A stretch of 5,405 nt of DNA from JAAZXR01 sp040265175 (GTDB taxonomy: Bacteria > Myxococcota_A > Polyangia > Nannocystales > Nannocystaceae), in the NCBI GenBank assembly GCA_040265175.1, contig JBDQGY010000261.1:1-5405 (forward strand), read 5' to 3'. The notes beneath the pieces were generated by a model. That model was not told where the DNA came from, did no database searches, and saw only the letters and a list, made by a program, of their open reading frames with translations. The position numbers and the translations under genes are program-made. Below, piece by piece: positions 1 to 5,020 of this stretch; positions within the stretch are counted from its first letter, which is position 1, and every line of letters starts with the position of its first letter.

Positions 1-49
1 ACCCATGTGTCGCCGCCGCCACCACCGCCGCCAGCGGCGACACATGGGT
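1..49. repeat. Perfect 16-bp inverted repeat with 17-nt loop, inside the vWA gene
   Basis: ACCCATGTGTCGCCGC at 1-16 is the exact reverse complement of 34-49. The 17-nt loop (17-33) is GGC/GGT glycine codons on the minus strand. The arms encode parts of the segment around the polyglycine run. The left arm begins at base 1, so the repeat may extend outside the window. It could be a strong mRNA hairpin, a remnant of an inserted inverted repeat, or a fold-back artefact if this edge is also a contig end. Confidence 0.9.
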
Positions 50-479
50 CCGGCACCGCGTTGGCGTTGGTACCATCGGGTGCGCCGCGTCGCGTAAAGC
101 TACCCAGCGCGAATGAGGCCTGTCCCTCGAAGTCCTGAACGATCTGGTTGATCGCCTTACGAGCCGCCGCGACCCGACTTTGGGCGGTGCCGGTCCCGTC
201 GTCACATTCCGACCACTCGCAGGCCTCATCCGTGGCCTGGGCACGAAGCGCCATGGTGCTGGAGGTGTCGAGGAAAAACAGAATCTTCGGCGTCACATTG
301 CCGATGCCCACGTTTTGCACCACGTAATATGCGTGCAAGCGGGCTTGGGTGGTGCGGCTCATGGCCAGCCCCATCAGCAACGCGGCGCCGCACACCAGTT
401 GGACACCGATCCGCGCGAACGCGCGGCGGCGGATAGTGAAGGGGTTCGTCGTCGAAAGGGATCGGTTCGAGGTAGACAT
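1..479 (-). CDS. Secreted vWA-domain protein, PilY1-like N-terminus (partial, C-terminus beyond left edge)
   Basis: The frame is open from an ATG at 479 to the window edge, giving 159 complete codons. Residues 17-24 are Arg-rich (RRRAFAR), followed by a hydrophobic stretch at about 25-40 (GVQLVCGAALLMGLAM) and small residues near 46-50. This looks like a signal peptide with a possible cleavage after TTQA or LHA; the RRxF pattern is loosely Tat-like. Residues 65-76 read KILFFLDTSSTM, the first beta strand and MIDAS metal-site motif of a vWA domain (D71-x-S73-x-T75, where Ser is usual at the last position). SRVAAARKAINQIVQDF (101-117) fits the first helix after it. A leader followed closely by a vWA domain is typical of PilY1 pilus-tip/biogenesis proteins, but many secreted vWA proteins share it, so the family is inferred. 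A run of seven glycines lies at 150-156. Ribosome binding is weak: an AGG sits 12 nt upstream. An in-frame GTG at 500-498 is an alternative start. Confidence 0.8.
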   Translation of the reverse strand, partial: MSTSNRSLSTTNPFTIRRRAFARIGVQLVCGAALLMGLAMSRTTQARLHAYYVVQNVGIGNVTPKILFFLDTSSTMALRAQATDEACEWSECDDGTGTAQSRVAAARKAINQIVQDFEGQASFALGSFTRRGAPDGTNANAVPDPCVAAGGGGGGGDTW

Positions 480-663
480 AGCGCAAGAGGTCCTGGACAC
501 GCGCCGGTGGTGCGACGTGCATCCACGGTCTCTTTTGCAACCGTCGGGCCATTTCCATCCCTAAAGACCTCAATTTGCCGGCGGATTCATGCGGTCTGTT
601 CGGCATCTAGCGCCAATGCACTCGACGCATCCGCAGCGTCGAACCATCTCCGGGCGGAGCCTT

Positions 664-710
664 CTAAACATTCGTAATTATTGATAATTCAATCTCGCCG
701 GTAACGAATG
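664..710 (-). promoter_or_regulatory. AT-rich patch with inverted repeats, probable control region of the vWA gene
   Basis: Positions 664-693 are only 20% GC (6 of 30) in otherwise GC-rich DNA. The patch contains ATTGA-TAAT-TCAAT (680-693) and an outer pair CATTCGT (669-675) / ACGAATG (704-710). It lies about 190 nt upstream of the vWA start, in the right direction to hold its promoter or an operator. No -35/-10 pair of good quality and spacing is visible, so the role is inferred from composition and position. Confidence 0.35.
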
Positions 711-937
711 AAGCGCTCGAGAGAGCCCTCGGTTGGCGCGCGACGCCACCCCAACTTCACCGCAGGCTCGATCCGAGAAAGCTCAAATTCGCGCAACCAG
801 CCGACGATCGCACCTTTGTACTCATTGTGCGCGATTTCGTTACGCAAAAAGTTCATTGTGCGCGTCTACAGATGCATAGCGAGGCGCTCTTTCAACTCAA
901 AGCGGACGCGGGTGGAGGCGCCTTCGCGGCCCCTTCG

Positions 938-973
938 AACCAACAACAACGCCCCGTGGCATTCACAGGGCGT
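938..973 (-). terminator. Possible rho-independent terminator of metK
   Basis: Arms ACGCCC (949-954) and GGGCGT (968-973) enclose a second short pairing, GTG (956-958) with CAC (964-966), around a 5-nt loop. Read on the minus strand, the hairpin is followed by GTTGTTGTTGG, a T-rich but interrupted tail. It lies about 47 nt past the metK stop. A second GC-rich hairpin, CGGCGC-A-GCGCCG at 992-1004, lies between it and the stop codon. The tail is poorer than in a textbook terminator. Confidence 0.4.
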
Positions 974-1019
974 CGCAACATCGAGGGGATACGGCGCAGC
1001 GCCGGGCCGCTTCGACGAC

Positions 1020-2165
1020 TTACAGCTCGGCCTTGAGCGCTTCGAGCTTCGGGGTCTGCTCCCAGGTGAACTCGGGGCGACCGAAGTGCCCGTAGGCCGC
1101 GGTGTTCGAGTAGATCGGGCGCAGCAAGTCGAGCTCACGAATCAGTCGGGCGGGCCGTGCGTCAAAGTGCTTGCGAACAAGCTCCGACAAGCGGATGTCG
1201 TCGAGCTTGCCCGTGCCGAAGCTGTCGACGCGGACGCTGACCGGTTCGGCGACGCCGATGGCGTAGGCGAGCTGCACCTCTGCGCGGTCGCACATACCCG
1301 CGGCCACGAGATGCTTGGCGATGTAGCGCGCGTAGTAGGCTGCGCTGCGATCGACCTTCGACGGGTCTTTACCCGAGAAGGCGCCGCCGCCGTGGCGACC
1401 CATGCCGCCGTAGGTGTCCACGATGATCTTGCGGCCGGTGAGGCCCGCGTCGCCCATGGGTCCACCGATGACAAAACGGCCGGTGGGGTTGATGTGGAAC
1501 TTGGTGTCCTTGCGGAGATTCTCCGGGATGATCGGTTTGATGATCTCCTCCGCGACGAACTCGCGGAGTTGGTCGGAAGAGACCGATTCGGCGTGCTGGG
1601 TGGAGAGCACCACGCTGTCGACGCGGATGGGCGTGTCGCCGTCGTATTCCACAGTCACCTGCGACTTAGCGTCGGGGCGCAAGAAGCTTTTGTCCCCATC
1701 GCGACGCCGCACCTCCGCCTGTTTGGCGGTGAGCTGGTGCGCGAGGTGGATGGGGAGCGGCATGAGCACGTCGGTCTCGCGACACGCGTAGCCGAACATC
1801 ATGCCCTGGTCACCGGCGCCTTGCGCGTCTTCCGAGTCGCGATCGACCCCTTGCGCGATGTCGGGGCTCTGCGCTTCGATCGCGACAAGCACGCCGCAGC
1901 TGTGCGCGTCAAAGCCCATCTCCGACGAGACGTATCCGATGTCGCCGATGGTCTTGCGCACGATGGAAGGGATGTCGACGTAGGTCGAGGTGGTCACCTC
2001 GCCGGCGACGTTGACGTATCCGGTCTTGACCAAGGTTTCACACGCGACGCGACAGTGAGGATCCTGAGCGATGATGGCGTCGAGGACGGCGTCGCTGACC
2101 TTGTCGCAGATTTTGTCGGGGTGCCCTTCGGACACGGATTCACTGGTGAATAAAGAGGTCGTCAT
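1020..2165 (-). CDS. metK: S-adenosylmethionine synthetase (methionine adenosyltransferase)
   Basis: Cytoplasmic enzyme that makes S-adenosylmethionine from methionine and ATP, releasing phosphate and pyrophosphate; SAM is the main methyl donor. The ATG at 2165-2163 begins MTTSLFTSESVSEGHPDKIC and gives 381 residues, close to E. coli MetK (384). Visible signatures are GHPDK at 14-18 (ATP/Mg site), GAGDQGMMFGYA at 117-128 (first family signature), the glycine-rich GGGAFSGKDPSKVDRS at 259-274 (phosphate-binding loop, second signature), and AYGHFGR at 357-363. The frame stays open far upstream (to 2558), but that extension is not MetK-like and runs into hisD on the other strand, so it is excluded. 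No Shine-Dalgarno sequence stands out before the start. It is transcribed divergently from hisD and appears monocistronic. I see no riboswitch that I can recognise in the leader, though none can be excluded by eye. Confidence 0.98.
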   Translation of the reverse strand: MTTSLFTSESVSEGHPDKICDKVSDAVLDAIIAQDPHCRVACETLVKTGYVNVAGEVTTSTYVDIPSIVRKTIGDIGYVSSEMGFDAHSCGVLVAIEAQSPDIAQGVDRDSEDAQGAGDQGMMFGYACRETDVLMPLPIHLAHQLTAKQAEVRRRDGDKSFLRPDAKSQVTVEYDGDTPIRVDSVVLSTQHAESVSSDQLREFVAEEIIKPIIPENLRKDTKFHINPTGRFVIGGPMGDAGLTGRKIIVDTYGGMGRHGGGAFSGKDPSKVDRSAAYYARYIAKHLVAAGMCDRAEVQLAYAIGVAEPVSVRVDSFGTGKLDDIRLSELVRKHFDARPARLIRELDLLRPIYSNTAAYGHFGRPEFTWEQTPKLEALKAEL

Positions 2166-2270
2166 GTCGATGTATCGCGACTCGGATACTAGGACCTTGC
2201 TGCCAAGATGGCGGAAGAGCGCCGAGCGACGCCGGACGATACGCGCGGCGCGTGCCAGCGTCAACGGACG

Positions 2271-2290
2271 AGGTGAGGTGAGGTGAGGTG
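2271..2290. repeat. Pentanucleotide tandem repeat, 4 x AGGTG
   Basis: Four perfect head-to-tail copies of AGGTG fill 2271-2290, followed by AGA. It lies outside the metK and hisD coding regions as called here. On the plus strand each copy resembles a Shine-Dalgarno core followed by GTG. A pentamer changes length in steps that alter spacing and frame, so copy-number variation could affect the hisD side. Confidence 0.95.
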
Positions 2291-2307
2291 AGAGATCTCC
2301 CACCGAG

Positions 2308-2330
2308 CGCGGGGCTGCAAGACAGCCGCG
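2308..2330 (+). other. Hairpin in the presumed hisD upstream region
   Basis: GGCTG (2313-2317) pairs with CAGCC (2323-2327) around loop CAAGA. The stem extends through CGC (2308-2310) with GCG (2328-2330) after a GG bulge. No T-run follows and no leader peptide rich in His codons is visible, so classical his attenuation is not supported. Function unknown. Confidence 0.4.
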
Positions 2331-2404
2331 ACCCCCGACGACCATCTCCCCGGGTCCGGACGCGCGACCTCCCAATCCTTGTTTTTCGGGTATGTTCCCC
2401 CTCG

Positions 2405-3718
2405 ATGCATCCTCCATCCGCTCCGCTCTCCGTCCTCGACCTCCGCGGCGCTGACCCTCGCGCGACGGAGTCGTGGCGGCGTCATTGTGGCCGGAGCTTC
2501 GGTTTGGACGGTCGCGCAGACGAAGTGGCGCGAGAGATCGTAGAGGACGTCCGCGCAAGAGGAGATGAGGCTCTCTTGGAGTGGACCCAACGCCTTGAAT
2601 CGAGGGCGCTTACCGCCGAGACCCTGGAGATCCCCCGCGACGCCTGGGACCAGGCGTACGCCCGTGTGGAGGCCGGAGTCGTCTCCGCGCTCGAACACGC
2701 CGAAGGGAGGATTCGAACGTTTCACGAGAGCCAACGGCCCGAGACGACGGGCATGGAAGGAGACGGAGAGCGCCTCGAGAGCCGGGTCGCCCCGCTCCGT
2801 CGGGTCGCCGTGTACGCCCCCGGGGGGACCGCCGCCTATCCGTCATCGGTGCTCATGACCGCGGTGCCCGCGAGCGTCGCCGGCGTCCCAGAGATCGTGC
2901 TGCTGACGCCACGCCCCAGCGACGTCGTGCTCGCCGCCGCGAAGGTTGCAGGGGTACATCGGGTGTTTCAGATCGGCGGGGCCCAGGCTGTGGCCGCCGT
3001 CGCCTTCGGAACCCGCACGGTGCCGCGGGTAGACAAGATCGTCGGACCCGGCAACGCCTACGTCACCGCAGCCAAACGGCTGGTGTACGGCCGCTGCGAC
3101 ATCGACAGCATCGCCGGCCCCTCGGAGATTTTGATCCTCGCCGATGCTTCGGCAAACCCCGCCGTCGTCGCCGCCGATCTGTTGAGTCAAGCGGAGCACG
3201 ACCGACAAGCATCTGCGGTTCTGGTGACCGATCATCCGCCGCTGATCCCCGCCGTCTGTGAGGCGCTGCGCGCCCAGCTCCAAGGACTCCCGCGCCAAGA
3301 AATCGCCGCGGCCAGCCTTCGAGATCAAGGGGCCGCCGTGCTCGTCGAAGACCGCGCCGCGATGGTCGCCGCGGCCAATGACTACGCCCCTGAGCACCTC
3401 GAGCTGCTGCTCGGCGACGCCGAAGACGCGGCCGACCACGTCGACACCGCCGGCGCGATCTTTGTGGGAGCGTTCACGCCAGAGGCCGCTGGGGACTACA
3501 CCGCAGGGCCGAGCCACGTGCTGCCTACGGCGGGTGCGGCCCGGTTCTCCTCGCCCCTCGGGGTGTGGGACTTCGTCAAGTACACAAGCGTCCTCTCCCT
3601 CGATGGGCCCGCGCTCCGAGCCCAAGCGGAGAGCATCACATCCCTCGCGCGCGCGGAGGGGCTCGAGGCTCACGCGCGCGCCGTTGAGATTCGTCTGCGC
3701 GAGGAGCCGGAGACATGA
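2405..3718 (+). CDS. hisD: Histidinol dehydrogenase
   Basis: Catalyses the last two steps of histidine biosynthesis: the NAD-dependent oxidation of L-histidinol to L-histidinal and then L-histidine; a cytoplasmic zinc enzyme that usually forms a homodimer. Starting at ATG 2405 it has 437 residues (E. coli 434). Expected residues are all in place: SQAEHD at 261-266 (zinc ligands Q262 and H265), APEHLE at 328-333 (catalytic E330 and H331), AGDYTAGPSHVLPT at 362-375 (zinc ligand D364), and EGLEAHA at 418-424 (zinc ligand H423). The nucleotide-binding side shows VAVYAPGGTAAYPSSVLM (134-151), IVGPGNAYVTAAKR (212-225) and DIDSIAGPSEI (232-242). No clear ribosome-binding site precedes ATG 2405. A GTG at 2288 would add 39 Arg/Pro-rich residues unlike the family, so the ATG is preferred. 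The stop overlaps hisC by 4 bp, implying one transcript. Confidence 0.97.
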   Translation: MHPPSAPLSVLDLRGADPRATESWRRHCGRSFGLDGRADEVAREIVEDVRARGDEALLEWTQRLESRALTAETLEIPRDAWDQAYARVEAGVVSALEHAEGRIRTFHESQRPETTGMEGDGERLESRVAPLRRVAVYAPGGTAAYPSSVLMTAVPASVAGVPEIVLLTPRPSDVVLAAAKVAGVHRVFQIGGAQAVAAVAFGTRTVPRVDKIVGPGNAYVTAAKRLVYGRCDIDSIAGPSEILILADASANPAVVAADLLSQAEHDRQASAVLVTDHPPLIPAVCEALRAQLQGLPRQEIAAASLRDQGAAVLVEDRAAMVAAANDYAPEHLELLLGDAEDAADHVDTAGAIFVGAFTPEAAGDYTAGPSHVLPTAGAARFSSPLGVWDFVKYTSVLSLDGPALRAQAESITSLARAEGLEAHARAVEIRLREEPET

Positions 3719-4812
3719 CCAACGCTCCCCCGTGGCGCGTACGCCTCAACCCGGCGCTCGAAGGGCTGGACGTGTACGACGTCCCCCCGGCGACCGCCCC
3801 CGCGCGGATGCACGCCAACGAGTCTCCCGAACCGTGGAGCGCATCCGCCATGAAAGACGTTACCGCGGCGATCGAGTCGGTGGAACTCAATCGCTACCCA
3901 GACACCTCTGGAAGGGCGCTACGAGCGATTTTGGGAGAACGCCACGGCGTCGACCCCTCGCGAATTGTGCTGGGAAATGGCAGCGACGAGATCATCTCCT
4001 TGCTGCTCACGGCGCTGCTGCAACCGGGCCATCGACCCCGCGTGGTGATCCCCACTCCCACCTTCGTGATGTACGCGCACAGCGCCAAGGTGCTCGGGTT
4101 CGATGTCACCGGCGTCCCCCTCCTCCACGATTTTGAGCTCGATGGTGACGCCATGCGGCACGCGCTCAGCGGCGCGTCGATCTGTTTTTTGGCGCGGCCC
4201 AACAACCCCACGAGCTCGCTCTGGGACGCCACGCTGATCCAGTCGCTGATCGCAGAATTCCCCGACACGATCTTTGTGATTGATGAGGCCTACGGCGCCT
4301 ACGCCCCTGGCACATCCATGTACGTGCCCGACGGCCCCTCGAACCAAGTGCACATGGCCACGCTCTCCAAGGTCGGACTCGCGGCCCTTCGACTTGGCTA
4401 CTGTGTCGCGCACCCAACCTTGGCCCTCGCGCTCAACAAGTGCCGACACCCGTACAATATTTCCGCGACGACGCTGGCCATCGCGCAGACCTTGCTCACC
4501 TCGCACGCGCAAGAGCTTGAGGCGCACCTTGAGCGCAATCTGCGACGACGCGACCAGCTCGTTGAGATCCTGCGTGCCCTGAACGACGTTGAGGTGTTCC
4601 CTGCCCACGGGAACCTCGCCTTGTGCCGGTTCACCCCGCCCGCGCGGGCGACCCCCTTGGCTCGATCGCTCGCCGCCCGTGGGGTCTTGGTGAAGGACGT
4701 CTCTGCGGTCCCGGGCCTTGAAGGCTGCCTTCGAATCTCCCTGGGCCTCGAAAGCGAGCTTCGCGCCCTACGAGACGCGCTGGCCGACGAGCCCGCACGC
4801 CACCGATCCTAG
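3715..4812 (+). CDS. hisC: Histidinol-phosphate aminotransferase
   Basis: PLP-dependent class I/II aminotransferase that converts imidazole-acetol phosphate and glutamate to histidinol phosphate and 2-oxoglutarate; cytoplasmic. It has 365 residues, normal for the family. Motifs in order: ANESP (34-38), RYPD (60-63), GNGSDE (87-92), RPNNPTSS (161-168; the family usually has NNPTG), VIDEAY (188-193, with D190 for the pyridine nitrogen and Y193), TLSKVGLAALRLGY (216-229, with K219 the PLP Schiff-base lysine and R226 for phosphate), and CLRISLG (338-344, with R340 for the substrate carboxylate). The start is firm: AGGAG at 3702-3706 is 8 nt ahead of the ATG, which shares ATGA with the hisD stop, so translation is probably coupled. 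The K-to-R loop is one residue shorter than in E. coli HisC, a variant I believe also occurs in other lineages. A related aromatic aminotransferase role cannot be excluded, but the hisD pairing argues for HisC. Confidence 0.95.
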   Translation: MTNAPPWRVRLNPALEGLDVYDVPPATAPARMHANESPEPWSASAMKDVTAAIESVELNRYPDTSGRALRAILGERHGVDPSRIVLGNGSDEIISLLLTALLQPGHRPRVVIPTPTFVMYAHSAKVLGFDVTGVPLLHDFELDGDAMRHALSGASICFLARPNNPTSSLWDATLIQSLIAEFPDTIFVIDEAYGAYAPGTSMYVPDGPSNQVHMATLSKVGLAALRLGYCVAHPTLALALNKCRHPYNISATTLAIAQTLLTSHAQELEAHLERNLRRRDQLVEILRALNDVEVFPAHGNLALCRFTPPARATPLARSLAARGVLVKDVSAVPGLEGCLRISLGLESELRALRDALADEPARHRS

Positions 4813-4825
4813 GTTTGCATGACGT

Positions 4826-4853
4826 GGACCGGGCGTAGACCTTAATTAGGTCC
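4826..4853 (+). terminator. Weak candidate terminator hairpin after hisC
   Basis: GACCT (4838-4842) pairs with AGGTC (4848-4852) around TAATT, starting 26 nt after the hisC stop. GGACC (4826-4830) could compete by pairing with GGTCC (4849-4853). No T-run follows directly; T-rich sequence appears only about 40 nt later. It may equally be an operator-like dyad. Confidence 0.25.
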
Positions 4854-4863
4854 CTGCCGCCGC

Positions 4864-5020
4864 GAATGGAATGCATATGAGAAAACATGAATTTTAAATT
4901 ACTTTTATTTGGTCGATTATATTTGCGTTGGGATTGGAAAAGCGAAAATGCGCGCCCTTGACCGGCAGCCGAGCTGATCCCGCGATTGCTATCAAAACTA
5001 AGGTTGTCTACGCTCCTCGC
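4864..5020 (+). promoter_or_regulatory. AT-rich upstream region of the lipoprotein gene
   Basis: Positions 4871-4920 contain 11 G/C in 50 bases (22%), in sharp contrast to both flanking genes. The core has the near-palindrome AATTT-T-AAATT (4890-4900). Closer to the gene, TTGCTATCAA (4986-4995) resembles an extended -10 element (TGnTATCAA) and would start transcription about 20 nt before the ATG. TTGACC at 4958-4963 looks like a -35 but is too far from it. The AT-rich block may be an UP element, a target of a nucleoid protein, or part of the hisC 3' region. Confidence 0.4.

Larger units (their letters stand above)
480..1019. other. Gap between the vWA gene and metK; no convincing gene
   Basis: About 540 bases separate the vWA start codon from the metK stop codon. 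Reading frames here lack recognisable domains, and the longer ones are continuations of frames that shadow metK or the vWA gene. Visible contents are an AT-rich patch with inverted repeats at 664-710, a hairpin with TGGCG/CGCCA arms at 734-748, and the putative metK terminator hairpins at 938-1004. I see no tRNA or other RNA gene. Confidence 0.6.
2166..2404. promoter_or_regulatory. Divergent spacer between metK and hisD
   Basis: Both genes must be served from this 239-base spacer. On the minus strand TAGTAT (2192-2187) is a weak -10 candidate for metK. On the plus strand TATGTT (2391-2396) is a weak -10 candidate for hisD that would give an almost leaderless message. Neither has a convincing -35. 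The spacer also holds ACGCG-CGG-CGCGT (2241-2253), the AGGTG repeat and the 2308-2330 hairpin. The promoter sites are guesses; the divergent arrangement itself is certain. Confidence 0.45.

Noticed and set aside
226..606. Minus-strand reading frame of 126 codons overlapping the vWA gene start
   Set aside because: Its second half lies in another frame of the signal peptide and vWA coding region and becomes low-quality His/Arg/Pro-rich sequence. The part before 479 has no recognised domain or ribosome-binding site. A short upstream peptide is not excluded.
767..785. T-arm-like GGCTCGATCC suggesting a tRNA
   Set aside because: The flanking bases do not form the 5-bp T stem, and no acceptor stem or anticodon arm can be laid out around it.
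708..2153. Long plus-strand frame of 481 codons across metK
   Set aside because: It is the antisense shadow of metK, whose conserved motifs are all on the minus strand; its length comes from high-GC codon bias.
2166..2558. N-terminal extension of metK upstream of the ATG at 2165
   Set aside because: It has no MetK similarity, crosses the divergent spacer and overlaps hisD coding sequence; the 381-residue product already matches family length.
2843..3673. Minus-strand frame of 276 codons within hisD
   Set aside because: Antisense shadow of hisD; no domain recognised, and hisD carries all catalytic and zinc-binding residues.
3258..4136. Plus-strand frame of 292 codons spanning the hisD/hisC junction
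   Set aside because: Out-of-frame shadow of two well-supported genes, rich in Arg/Pro/Ser as expected from frame-shifted high-GC DNA.
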